Below the pieces are notes generated by a model. The model was not told where the DNA came from and did no database searches. It saw nothing but the letters and a program-made list of their open reading frames with translations. DNA of 64,000 nt, taken from positions 2,479,501 to 2,543,500 of the forward strand of contig NC_011146.1 in assembly GCF_000020725.1 (NCBI RefSeq). The letters are read 5' to 3'. Made by a program: the position numbers and the translations under genes. Of the stretch, positions 1-9,100 are shown one piece after another (positions within the stretch are counted from its first letter, which is position 1; every line of letters begins with the position of its first letter). The stretch comes from Citrifermentans bemidjiense Bem. GTDB lineage: Bacteria; Desulfobacterota; Desulfuromonadia; Geobacterales; Geobacteraceae.

Positions 1-1435
1 AAAGCTGCCGGTACTCGTCGTGGACCATCTCGAAGTGCCCCTGCAGGGTCCTGGGAAAGGTTCGATCCATTCCCAGGATCTCCTCCAGTTTGCTGGAGCA
101 GTTCCAGCGGTCCCCGGCCAGATCGAGGACGTAGCTTCCCAACTGGGCGATTCTCTGGGTTTCGCGCAGCAACCGGTCGTTGTCGGCCATGACCTGCTCG
201 CGCTGCTTTTGTTCCGAAACGTCCTCGAGCGTCACCACGGTCCCGCTCACCTTGCTGGCCTGATCCAGGAAAGGGGCGGTGCTGATGGAGAGGAGCGCGG
301 CTACGCCGTCCGGGCGCAGGAACCGGAAGCAGGCGTTCGACAGGGTATCGCCTGCGCGCAGCAGTTCCCCAAGCGACAGGTCGGGCGCGACGCTGCCTTG
401 GCTTTGTTCGCGGGTGATGCCCCAGACCGGGGAGCCGTCGTTTCTGGCCGCCATCTCCTGCTTGGACTGCCCGAGGATAAGTTCGGCGCGGGGATTGGCA
501 AAGGCCACCTTGCCGCCGGGTTCGATGAACATGATACCGACGGGGCTCGTGGCGGTGATCAGGTTCAGCAGGTCGTGCTCCATGCGCAGCAGGTGTTCCA
601 TCATCTTGCCCTGGTTGATGTCGCACAATATCCCTGCCAGCCGGATTGCCCTACCTGATGCGTCTCGGCCGGCCGCTTTCCCCTCACAGCGAAACCAGCG
701 CCATTTTCCCTCGTTGGTCTTCAGGCGGAATTCGAATTCGAAATTCTCCACGGCCCCCTCTACGCATCTTTCCTTGAGGGCGCGCGCGGCTTCCAACTGT
801 GCCGGGTGCAGGATGCAGCTCCAGTCCTCCAGTTTCACCGGCGACTGCCCGGGGCGGTAGCCGAGCATCTCGTAGCAAAAGGGGCTGAAGAAGCAGGTGC
901 TGGTGGCGACGTCCAAATCCCAGATTCCCGCACTCACCGCCTCCACCGCCTTACGGTGGCGCTCCTCGCTGAGTGCCAGTTGTTCGTTGACGCGCACTTC
1001 AGCTGTGATGTCGAGGTTGCAACCCTGGTAGCCGGTTACTTCGCCCCGGCTGTTTCGCACCTGGGCGATCACCGCATGCAGCCAGAAAACCCTGCCGTCG
1101 GCTGAACGGTACTTGAAGCGTTGCGACCATTGGGCTCCGCTCTCCATGCTCTGCTGCCAGCTGGCCGTGAGCTCCTTGCGCTCCTGGGGGTGGATGAAGC
1201 CGATCAGCGCTTCGTTCTCGCCATCCTCTGCAACACCTGCGATTCTCCGGCCGTCGATGTCGGTCTGGTACAAGCCAAGGGGCGCCGTTGTGAAGATGGT
1301 GCGCAGCACCTGCTCATAATCGATGCGGATAGGCTCCCGCTGCATGAGTGGGGCGGATGCGGGGTCCGCAAAAGGAATAGGAGTTCTTTTCGTCCTGCTG
1401 TTGACAGGGGTCGCAACTTCCGACAGATTGTTCAT
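1..1435 (-). CDS. multi-PAS sensor protein, C-terminal part outside window
   Basis: An open reading frame on the minus strand begins at ATG 1435, after a GGGGGA ribosome site, and runs without a stop to the window edge, so about 478 residues of the N-terminal part are visible. I read four PAS-like units in series: roughly residues 35-150 (ends in a PAC-like GYQGCNLDIT), 155-285 (starts GIWDLDV, then a Cys/Phe-rich turn), 295-415 (SPVGIMFIEPGG, then PRAELILGQ) and a fourth from about 430 (IAQLGSYVLDL) that is cut. No transmembrane segment or signal peptide is seen, so it should be a cytoplasmic sensor. Histidine-kinase or diguanylate-cyclase output domains would lie beyond base 1 and cannot be judged. 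A sensor kinase is the likeliest class by analogy with the other multi-PAS proteins in this window. Confidence 0.85.
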   Translation of the reverse strand, partial: MNNLSEVATPVNSRTKRTPIPFADPASAPLMQREPIRIDYEQVLRTIFTTAPLGLYQTDIDGRRIAGVAEDGENEALIGFIHPQERKELTASWQQSMESGAQWSQRFKYRSADGRVFWLHAVIAQVRNSRGEVTGYQGCNLDITAEVRVNEQLALSEERHRKAVEAVSAGIWDLDVATSTCFFSPFCYEMLGYRPGQSPVKLEDWSCILHPAQLEAARALKERCVEGAVENFEFEFRLKTNEGKWRWFRCEGKAAGRDASGRAIRLAGILCDINQGKMMEHLLRMEHDLLNLITATSPVGIMFIEPGGKVAFANPRAELILGQSKQEMAARNDGSPVWGITREQSQGSVAPDLSLGELLRAGDTLSNACFRFLRPDGVAALLSISTAPFLDQASKVSGTVVTLEDVSEQKQREQVMADNDRLLRETQRIAQLGSYVLDLAGDRWNCSSKLEEILGMDRTFPRTLQGHFEMVHDEYRQL

Positions 1436-1750
1436 TTTTCCCCCGTTGCCGATGTTGCCCGCACGCATTCGAGATATTGTCATAGCTGCCGGAAAGACTG
1501 GCAGTGCTTGGATATTTGAGCGTTCTCTAATATATCTGCGAATTTTTAAACTAGCAAGTGCAAATTATATATTGATAATGTTTTCTTGCAAATTTGTCGT
1601 ACTGGCAGATAACTTTTCATACTCACTTGCCGCCGCGCCTGTGAGTCATGGCGCACACGCTGATAGTCGACTGACAGATGTATTGACTGCCACCACATGT
1701 TTGGGGTAGTTGTAGTTCGATAATTCATATCCATCGAGGAGGCTTAAGAC
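1436..1750. other. non-coding, AT-rich divergent promoter region
   Basis: This lies between the leftward PAS sensor gene and the rightward Cys-rich small gene. It is markedly more AT-rich than its surroundings (about 1520-1615), as expected for a divergent promoter region. I see no convincing hexamer pair, riboswitch or repeat. Confidence 0.4.
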
Positions 1751-1933
1751 ATGGAATCCAACAAGACCTGCCAGTGCGGTGCCAAACATACGGGCCACAT
1801 CTGCATGTTGAAGAGCGCCGGGCGCAGCGAGGAAATCGCGCACATAAGCGACCATCCGACAGTCACCTGCTTCACCTGCGGGGCAGAGGCCAACTCCGCC
1901 GACAACGTCTGCAACCCGATGCCCATGGGGTAG
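1751..1933 (+). CDS. small cysteine-rich protein
   Basis: A 60-residue protein starting at ATG 1751 behind a perfect AGGAGG at 1737-1742. It has seven cysteines arranged as CxC near residues 7-9, single Cys near 18, a CxxC (CFTCG) near residues 40-43, and a last Cys near 54. There are also two His that could join metal ligation. The pattern suggests a small zinc- or iron-binding knuckle protein in the cytoplasm; no signal peptide is visible. I do not recognise a named family. It ends 31 bases before mutM and may share its transcript, but nothing ties it to DNA repair. Confidence 0.7.
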   Translation: MESNKTCQCGAKHTGHICMLKSAGRSEEIAHISDHPTVTCFTCGAEANSADNVCNPMPMG

Positions 1934-1964
1934 CAAGCGGCACGCCGGTCCACACGGAGCACCG

Positions 1965-2774
1965 ATGCCCGAATTACCTGAAGTCGAAGTGACGCGGCTT
2001 GGGATCGCCGCACAACTGGTCGGAGCCAGGATCGCCGCTGTCGCCATTCGCAGCGCCAAACTGCGCACCATGGTGCCGCAGGAACTCCCGCGTCTTCTTG
2101 TCGGCCAGAGCATCCTTTCGCTGACCCGTCGCGGCAAGTACCTGATCATTACCTGCCGGCAAGGCTCCTTGCTGCTGCACCTGGGCATGACCGGGCACCT
2201 GCGCCTGGTTCCCGCCGGAGCCGGCGCAGGCGTGCACGACCACTTCGACCTGGAGCTTGAGTCCAGCCTTATATTGCGGCTCAACGACGTGCGCCGCTTC
2301 GGCTCGATTCACTTCACCTCCGGCGACCCGCTAAAGCACAAGCTTTTGCAGGGAATCGGGCCGGAACCTTTGACCGATGAGCTCACCGGGCCCTACCTCT
2401 ACCGCAAAAGCCGCGGCAAGAAGGCGCCCCTGCAGCGCTTCCTGATGGATAGCTCCGTGGTCGCCGGGCTTGGCAACATCTACGCGGCCGAGACCCTGTT
2501 CCGCTGCGGCATGCTTCCGCCCACACCCGCGGGCTCCCTCTCCGAGGCCGACTGCGACAGGCTTTGCGACTGCATCAAGAAAACCCTCGCCGCCTCCATC
2601 GAGGCCGGCCGCGTCATGGATTTCAGCGTCCGCGAGGAGAAGCTCGTCTATTTCCCGCAACAGCTCTTCGTCTACGGCAGGGAAGGGCTCGCCTGCCGGC
2701 AATGCGGCAGCGCCATAGAGCGGGGAAGGCTCGGCAACCGCTCCACCTTCTACTGCCCCCGCTGCCAGAGCTAG
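1965..2774 (+). CDS. mutM: formamidopyrimidine-DNA glycosylase
   Basis: 269 residues, the usual size for Fpg/MutM. This bifunctional glycosylase/AP lyase removes 8-oxoguanine and other oxidised purines from DNA. The mature N-terminus PELPEVEV supplies the catalytic Pro2 and Glu3. The conserved Lys of RRGKYL (about residue 57) and the H2TH segment (SSVVAGLGNIYAAE, about 163-176) are present. The C-terminal zinc finger has CRQC and CPRC pairs (about residues 244-266) with the intercalating Arg region between them. It follows the Cys-rich small gene by 31 bases. Nothing is odd. Confidence 0.97.
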   Translation: MPELPEVEVTRLGIAAQLVGARIAAVAIRSAKLRTMVPQELPRLLVGQSILSLTRRGKYLIITCRQGSLLLHLGMTGHLRLVPAGAGAGVHDHFDLELESSLILRLNDVRRFGSIHFTSGDPLKHKLLQGIGPEPLTDELTGPYLYRKSRGKKAPLQRFLMDSSVVAGLGNIYAAETLFRCGMLPPTPAGSLSEADCDRLCDCIKKTLAASIEAGRVMDFSVREEKLVYFPQQLFVYGREGLACRQCGSAIERGRLGNRSTFYCPRCQS

Positions 2775-2872
2775 CTTTAACTGCGCCTTTGCATTGACCT
2801 TCCCCTGCCGGTTGATAAGCTGCCGCAGGGGTTGGGGCTTGCCCCGCGATTCTTTTATAGGGAGGGTAACCA

Positions 2873-3934
2873 ATGAGCATGCTCTTTACCCCGCTGCAGC
2901 TGCGGGAGCTGACCTTCAAAAACCGCATCTTCGTCTCCCCCATGTGCCAGTATTCGAGTAAAGACGGGATGCCGACGGATTGGCACCTGGTACATCTGGG
3001 AAGCCGGGCGGTCGGCGGCGCCGGGCTCGTCATGGTCGAAGCGACGGCGGTTTCCCAGCAGGGGCGCATCTCGCCGGACGACTCCGGCATCTGGAGCGCG
3101 GACCACGCCCGGGCCTTTGCCCCCATCGCCCGCTTCATCAAGGAACAGGGTGCGGTGCCGGGAATCCAGCTGGCCCATGCCGGGCGCAAGGCTTCCACCG
3201 ACCTTCCCTGGAAAGGGAGCGGCCCGGTGGATGCGAACCACCGCGGCTGGCAGACCATCGCCCCCAGCCCGGTTCCGTTTGCCGGAAACTTCCCCTCTCC
3301 CAGGGAGGCAACCGTCCAGGACCTGGAGATCATCCTGGGGCAGTTCGCCTCCGCCGCGCGCCGCAGTGCCGAAGCCGGATTCGAGGTGGTGGAGATTCAC
3401 ATGGCGCACGGCTACCTGCTGCACGAGTTCCTCTCACCGCTGGCGAACCTGCGCGCGGATGATTTCGGAGGGTCGCTGGAGAACCGTTGCCGCTTCCCGT
3501 TGCGGGTGGCGAAGGCTGTGCGCGAGATCTGGCCCGAGCATCTTCCGGTGTTCGTGAGGGTCTCGGCATCGGACTGGATGGAGGGGGGGTGGGATCTGGA
3601 GCAGACGGTGGAACTGGTACGGAGGCTCAAGGCGATCGGAGTCGACCTGATCGACTGCTCCAGCGGCGGACTGGTCCCCGAGGCTGCGCCCCCTTTCGGC
3701 CCCGGCTTCCAGACCCCCTTCGCCACCGAGATCAGGAAACAGGCAGGCATCGCCACCGGTGCCGTCGGTTTCATCACCGCCCCGGCGCAAGCCGAGCATA
3801 TCGTGGCGACGGGGCTTGCCGATGCGGTGTTCCTGGCGCGCGAGATGCTGAGGGACCCGTACTGGCCGCTGCACGCGGCCAATGCGCTGCAGGTCGACCC
3901 CGCCTGGCCCAGCCAGTACGAAAGGGCTAAATGA
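2873..3934 (+). CDS. namA: NADPH dehydrogenase / ene-reductase, YqjM class of old yellow enzyme
   Basis: 353 residues, a single FMN-binding TIM barrel. Old yellow enzymes of the YqjM class use NAD(P)H to reduce activated C=C bonds of enones and nitro compounds in the cytoplasm. The N-terminal SPMCQYSS carries the Cys that tunes FMN potential in the YqjM (thermophilic-like) class. IQLAHAGRKAS, HMAHGYLLHEFLSP (substrate-binding His pair) and the phosphate-binding end AVGFIT...GLADAVFLAREMLRDPYW are all in place. ATG 2873 follows GGGAGGG at 2861-2867. It is monocistronic as far as can be seen. The physiological substrate cannot be told from sequence. Confidence 0.93.
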   Translation: MSMLFTPLQLRELTFKNRIFVSPMCQYSSKDGMPTDWHLVHLGSRAVGGAGLVMVEATAVSQQGRISPDDSGIWSADHARAFAPIARFIKEQGAVPGIQLAHAGRKASTDLPWKGSGPVDANHRGWQTIAPSPVPFAGNFPSPREATVQDLEIILGQFASAARRSAEAGFEVVEIHMAHGYLLHEFLSPLANLRADDFGGSLENRCRFPLRVAKAVREIWPEHLPVFVRVSASDWMEGGWDLEQTVELVRRLKAIGVDLIDCSSGGLVPEAAPPFGPGFQTPFATEIRKQAGIATGAVGFITAPAQAEHIVATGLADAVFLAREMLRDPYWPLHAANALQVDPAWPSQYERAK

Positions 3935-4170
3935 AGCTGTGTGTCGTTGGCCGCAACCAGCGTGACGTCACACTGGCACCTTCATTGAGTGACAAATGCT
4001 TGTCCATGGTCGAACAGGCTGTACATTCTGGCAGATTTGTCTGTATAATCACCGGCGTTGCCAATATATTTCAAACACGGTGGGCTTTTATTCAAGCGTA
4101 TTAGGTGAAGACAACCTTGACCGAAAGTATAAGCGCCCGTATCAAAACGCGAATAACTAACGGAGAGAGC
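3935..4170. promoter_or_regulatory. upstream region of the Bax-inhibitor-1 gene
   Basis: 236 non-coding bases. A short perfect dyad GTGACGTCAC sits near 3961 directly after namA, but there is no T-run to make it a terminator. The stretch 4060-4140 becomes AT-rich and is the probable promoter area for the membrane protein gene. The reading frame of that gene is open back to ATG 4105, but the ribosome site favours ATG 4171. Confidence 0.35.
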
Positions 4171-4845
4171 ATGGAAAGATATCAGACACAAGCAAGAACG
4201 ATCAGCATCGCCCAGGGGGGCGTAATGAGGGGAGTCTACGGATGGATGGGGGGCGGCTTGGCTCTCACCGCCCTGGTCTCGCTGATGACCGCCTCCTCGC
4301 CGGCGCTCTTACAGGCTATCCTCGGCAACCGCATCCTCTTTTACGCGCTGGTGTTCGGCGAACTGGGGCTCGTTATCGCCATCAGCGGCGCCATCAACAG
4401 GATCAGCGCCACCACGGCGAGCGCCCTTTTCCTTCTTTACGCCGCGGTGAACGGACTCACCATGTCGAGCATCTTCGTCGCCTATACCTCGACCTCCATC
4501 GCCTCGACCTTCCTGGTCACCTCGGGTATGTTCTGCGCCATGAGCCTGTACGGCTACCTGACCCGCAGCGACCTCACCTCCTGGGGAAGCTTCCTGTTCA
4601 TGGGGCTCGTCGGGGTGGTGATCGCCTCCCTGGTGAACATGTTCCTGCATAGCTCCATGCTCTCCTGGGTACTGAGCGTCTGCGGCGTGATCGTCTTCAC
4701 CGGGCTCACGGCTTACGACACGCAGAAAATCAAGCAGATGGGGAACGCCGGCCGCAAGGGAGCCGTTCTCGGCGCCCTTACCCTTTACCTCGACTTCATC
4801 AACATGTTCCTCTCCATGCTGAGGCTCTTCGGCGACCGCCGCTAG
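4171..4845 (+). CDS. Bax inhibitor-1 family inner-membrane protein (YbhL/YccA type)
   Basis: 224 residues from ATG 4171, which has GGAGAG at 4162-4167. An upstream in-frame ATG at 4105 lacks such a site. Seven hydrophobic segments are readable: WMGGGLALTALVSL, ALVFGELGLVIAIS, TASALFLLYAAVNG, SIASTFLVTSGMFC, WGSFLFMGLVGVVI, LSWVLSVCGVIVF and a re-entrant last one. The C-terminal half has the family signature TAYDTQKIKQ with its conserved Asp pair, followed by LYLDFINMF. Members are pH-gated ion (Ca2+) leak channels or partners of the FtsH protease. The role here is unknown. A bidirectional terminator follows. Confidence 0.93.
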   Translation: MERYQTQARTISIAQGGVMRGVYGWMGGGLALTALVSLMTASSPALLQAILGNRILFYALVFGELGLVIAISGAINRISATTASALFLLYAAVNGLTMSSIFVAYTSTSIASTFLVTSGMFCAMSLYGYLTRSDLTSWGSFLFMGLVGVVIASLVNMFLHSSMLSWVLSVCGVIVFTGLTAYDTQKIKQMGNAGRKGAVLGALTLYLDFINMFLSMLRLFGDRR

Positions 4846-4851
4846 ACCCAG

Positions 4852-4880
4852 GGGGACTGGCTCCGCAGGTGCCTGTCCCC
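4852..4880. repeat. dispersed 29-bp hairpin repeat, copy 1
   Basis: Imperfect palindrome GGGGACTGGC...GCCTGTCCCC around a CTCCGCAGGT centre. The same unit occurs three more times at 50999-51158. A truncated half-copy CCTGTCCCCC follows directly at 4886-4895. It is intergenic, GC-rich and not linked to any transposase here. Confidence 0.8.
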
Positions 4881-4915
4881 CTTAGCCTGTCCCCCTTAGC
4901 CAGTTGCCATAACGT

Positions 4916-4951
4916 AAAGAGCCCGGATCGCAGCAGCGACCGGGCTCTTTT
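4916..4951. terminator. bidirectional rho-independent terminator
   Basis: AAAGAGCCCGG pairs with CCGGGCTCTTTT around a 13-base loop (4916-4926 with 4940-4951). A-run and T-run flank both sides, so it can end the rightward BI-1 transcript and the leftward cvfB transcript, which converge here. Confidence 0.9.
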
Positions 4952-4975
4952 GATTTGCTGGGAGGGGAGGGGCGG

Positions 4976-5800
4976 TCAGCGCAGCCGGATACCCTCAGGC
5001 GTGATCTGGATCACCCCTTCCTTGTAGAGGTTCCCGATCACGGTCTTGAAGCTCTTCTTGCTCATGCTGAACATCTCCGAAATCAGCTCCGGCGAGGACT
5101 TGTCGCCTACCGGAAGAAAGCCCCCCCTCTCGCTCAGCACCCGAAGCACGCTCTCGCGGCTGCCGTGGAGGTCCTTCCCGCCGCCTTTCCTGAGCGTCAC
5201 GTCGATCTTTCCGTCGGGGCGGATCTTCTTGACGAACCCCTTGGCCGAAGTGCCCACCTCATATCTGCCGAAGAGCTCGCTCTTGAACAAGAGCCCGTCG
5301 TAACGGTCGTTGATGATGACCTTGGCCCCCAGGTCGCCGAACTGGTAGAAGGTCAGTCTTACCTCATCTCCCTCCTTCAGTTCGATGCGCGACTTCTCAA
5401 GGAACTTCCCCAGCTTGGCCGAGGCGGCGATGCGCTCCGAACGGTCCAGGTAGACCCGCACCAGGTGCTTTTCTCCCTTGTTCATCGGCTTTGGCTGTTC
5501 GCTGAAAGGTACCAGCAGGTCCTTTTCCAGCCCCCAGTCCAAAAAAGCGCCCACGTTGCCTACATCTTTCACTTCCAGTACGGCGAAGTCCCCCACCTGG
5601 GCCTTGGGGGTCAAGGTGGTCGCCAGGAGACGGTCTTCCGAATCGAGGTAGACGAAGACCTTTACGTGCTCGCCCGGGTGCAGCCCCTCGGGGACGTATT
5701 TGGTCGGCATCAGGATGTCACCTAGTTCCGAGACGAGGAATGCGCCGATGGCGCTGATCTTCTTTACTTCGAGCCTGTTGTATTTTCCTACTTCCAGCAT
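4976..5800 (-). CDS. cvfB: CvfB/YitL-type S1-domain RNA-binding protein
   Basis: 274 residues if started at ATG 5800 (MLEVGKYN), which has GGAG seven bases upstream; an in-frame ATG at 5830 would add ten residues. The protein has tandem OB/S1-like units: about 1-62 (NRLEVKKISAIGAFLV), about 65-130 (LEVKDVGNVGAFLDWGLEKDLLVPF) and about 140-215 (YDGLLFKSELFGRYEVGTSAKGFVKKIRPDGKIDVTLR). A C-terminal winged-helix segment follows (MFSMSKKSFKTVIGNLYKEGVIQITPEGIRL). This order is that of Staphylococcus CvfB, an RNA-binding regulator. It is cytoplasmic and monocistronic. The RNA target is unknown. Confidence 0.92.
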   Translation of the reverse strand: MLEVGKYNRLEVKKISAIGAFLVSELGDILMPTKYVPEGLHPGEHVKVFVYLDSEDRLLATTLTPKAQVGDFAVLEVKDVGNVGAFLDWGLEKDLLVPFSEQPKPMNKGEKHLVRVYLDRSERIAASAKLGKFLEKSRIELKEGDEVRLTFYQFGDLGAKVIINDRYDGLLFKSELFGRYEVGTSAKGFVKKIRPDGKIDVTLRKGGGKDLHGSRESVLRVLSERGGFLPVGDKSSPELISEMFSMSKKSFKTVIGNLYKEGVIQITPEGIRLR

Positions 5801-6124
5801 CGGTTGGCGCTCCATTTCATGTTGCGGCACAGCGTAACATTCAAAATCTATTTTATTTTTTAGCAGTTATTCCGATTACTATAGCAGATACTGCATCAAA
5901 GCCCGACAGTTATTTTAATCTGCCCAGTGAGCGGGCACTACCGTTAAAAATAGCTAGTTAGCGGCTCATCCGGACGGCGCAGCCGTCTCTTTTTGGTCTG
6001 GACAGGGAGCAGGAATCCATATTAAGGTGACGTGTTTACGGTATTGTCGCCACACGCAACGGCCGCTTTTGTATAAAACAGGCGGCCACCATCGCATAAC
6101 TTTGGTTGATAGCACGGAGGCTGC
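5801..6124. other. non-coding region upstream of a hybrid kinase gene
   Basis: About 320 bases between divergent genes, AT-rich at 5840-5960. A short hairpin GACGGC-gca-GCCGTC followed by TCTTTTT (5973-5994) looks like a rightward terminator or attenuator. The kinase start has GGAGG at 6116-6120. I looked for GEMM-type motifs here and found none. Confidence 0.4.
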
Positions 6125-9100
6125 TTGCTACCTTTCAGTCTGAAAACCAAGATGACGGTTACCATATCCCTGCTGATAGCGGGGTTGTTGTCCGTACTCG
6201 CTATTTCCACCCAGATGTACTTCGTGAACCAGCTCAAGCAGTTGCTGTACACCCAGCAGTTCAACATGGTCTCCGCCGTCGCGGATCAGATCGACGACAA
6301 GATATTCTCGTCCCAGACCGAGCTGGTTGCTGCCGCCGGAACCCTGAGCAAGGGGGCCGTCACGGACCCGGTCGCCCTCAAATCGTTCTTCGATGACCGG
6401 CCCGATACGCTCGCCATGTTCGACAACGGACTGTTCCTTTTTTCGCGCGAGGGGGTGCTCATCTCCGCCAACCCGGCGGAAACGACGCTCCTCGACAAGA
6501 ACTTCCTGCACCGCGACTACCTGAAAAACACACTTGCCACAGGGAAAGCGCAGATATCCGAACCCTTCATCTCTGCGCAGCCGCATCATCATCCGATCAT
6601 CATGTTCACCGCGCCAGTCTTCGGCAACGACGGGAAGGTCTCCGCCGTCCTGGGCGGGAGCATCGACCTCACCAAGAACAACTTCCTGACCAGGATCGGG
6701 AGCGTGGTGCTCGGGAAGGAAGGGTACCTGTACCTGTACAACAAAGACCGGACCATGGTCGTTCATTCCGACCACAGGCGAATCTTCCGCAAAGATGTAC
6801 CGGTCGGCGCCAACGTCCTCTACGACCGGGCCCTTGCCGGGTTCGAGGGGACCGGCGAGACGGTGAACTCCCGCAAGGTGCAGGTGATCAGCTCCTTCAA
6901 GAGGCTGAAATCCACCGGCTGGATACTCGCCTCCAATTTCCCGCAGCAGGAAGCCTACTCCCCGATCTACAAGGCGCGTACCTACGTTATTTTCGCTTTA
7001 GCGGTGGTGCTGCTCATCTCGATACTGATCGTCTGGCTCTCGATGAAGTTCCTGACGGCGCCGCTACTTGCCTTTACCGAACAGATCCGCGGCATGACCC
7101 AGCACAAAGAGGCGGCTCAACCGGTCGGCGTCAACACCGGCGACGAGATCGAGGTGCTTCGCGACGCCTTCGACCAGCTCCTGGCCGAATTGGAAGCCCA
7201 GAAAAGCGAGTTGAAGAGACAGTTGGACTTCTCCAGGATACTCATCGACATCATCCCCATCCCGGTGTATTACAAGGATGCTCAGGGGCATTACCTTGGC
7301 TGCAACCAGGCCTTTTTGGACTTCAACGGCCTTGGCAGGGAAGAACTCATGGGCAAGACCGTCCACGACGTAGTCCCGCCGGATCTGGCCGACAAGTACT
7401 ACCGCTCCGACAAGGAACTGTTTGGTGTAGGCGGAGTGCAGGTCTTCGAGGCCAAGGCAGTTAACGGCCAACTCGCACAGCGCGACATCACGTTCTTCAA
7501 GACCACCTTCCCGGCCAGCGACGGAAGTCATGGCGGCATCCTTGGCGCCATGCTGGACATAACCGAACACAAGCAGGCCGAGGAAGCGCTGCAGACGCAG
7601 AAAGAGTTCGCAGAGAGCCTGGTGATGAAGTCGACGGTGCCGACGTTCGTGCTGGACCACAGGCATCGCGTCATCATCTGGAACTCCGCATTGGAGGCAC
7701 TCACAGGCATAAAGGCCGATGACGTGCTCGGCTTGGAGAACCTCTGGAAGATATTCTATGAAACGGAGAGGCCGCTTCTGGCCGACTTGATCCTCGACGA
7801 GGCGCTCGATGGCTTGTCCGAGCATTACGGCCACTACCGGCATTCCCCTTTGATCAGCGGCGGCATTCAGGCCGAGGGGTGGTACCGCGACCCGTCGGGG
7901 GCGGGTCACTACATCACCATCAGCGCCGCTCCCATCAGGGACAGAAACGGGGTGTTGGTAGGCGCCTTGCAGGTGATGGAGGACATCACCGAACGCAAGC
8001 TGGCCCAGGACGCACACGAAAAGACCAGGCGGCAACTGCAGCTGATTCTCGATGCCGCGGGCGAAGGTATCAACGGCGTAGACACGCAGGGTAGGATCAC
8101 CTTCGTAAATCCTGCGGCCGCCGATATGGTGGGGTGGACACAGGAGGAACTGCTGGGACAAAACCAGCACGCGCTGATGCATCACAGCAGGGAGGACGGC
8201 TCGCCCTTTCCGGTGCAGGAGTGCGCGGTCGCCGCGGCGTGCCACGAAGGGCGCCCCTACAAGAGCGAAGAACTCTTCTGGCGCAAGGACGGCACCAGCT
8301 TCTACGTGGAGTGCAACTGCAGCCCGCTAAGAGAGGACGGGGAACTGGTGGGCGCCGTCATCATCTATAAGGACATGACCGAGCGCAGGCTCGCGGAAGA
8401 GCAATTGCTGAAGCTCTCCCAAGCGGTTATGCAAAGTCCCGTTTCGATCATCATAACCGACACTCTCGGCAACATCGAGTTCGTGAATCCCCGCTTTACC
8501 CACGTCACCGGCTACGAGGCGGATGAAGTCATCGGCCGCAACCCGAGGCTTTTGCAAAGCGGCAAGACATCGCCCGAACTGTACCAGGGGCTCTGGAATA
8601 CTATTACCTCGGGGCGGGTCTGGACCGGGGAGCTCAACAACCGGTACAAGAGTGGAGCAACCCACTGGGAGCATGCCACCATCTCCCCGATCAGAAACAG
8701 CGCCGGCGCCATAAGCCATTTCATGGCGTTCATGGAGAGCATCTCGGAGCGCAAGAAGCTCGAGGAGCAGCTGCGCCAAGCTCAGAAGATGGAAGCCATC
8801 GGCCAGCTTGCAGGGGGAGTCGCCCACGACTTCAACAACATACTGACCGTCATCATGGGGTTCGGGCAACTGCTGCAGCACTCGCTGCCGGCGGGTGACC
8901 CGATGCTCGAGAGCATGGAACAGATCCTCGACGCCGCCGACCGCGCCACCCATCTGACCAGAAGCCTTCTTGCCTTCAGCCGCAAACAGGTTATGCTGCT
9001 GCACCAGGTCGAATTGAGCGACCTGGCGCGAAAGCACGCGAAATTCCTGGTCCGCATCATCGGCGAAGATGTGACGCTAAAGACCTATTTCTGCGAAGAA

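Noticed and set aside
5973-5994. Riboswitch in front of the 1260-residue kinase gene
   Set aside because: Only a short hairpin with a T-run is present. None of the GEMM conserved words seen at 19559-19645 occurs here.
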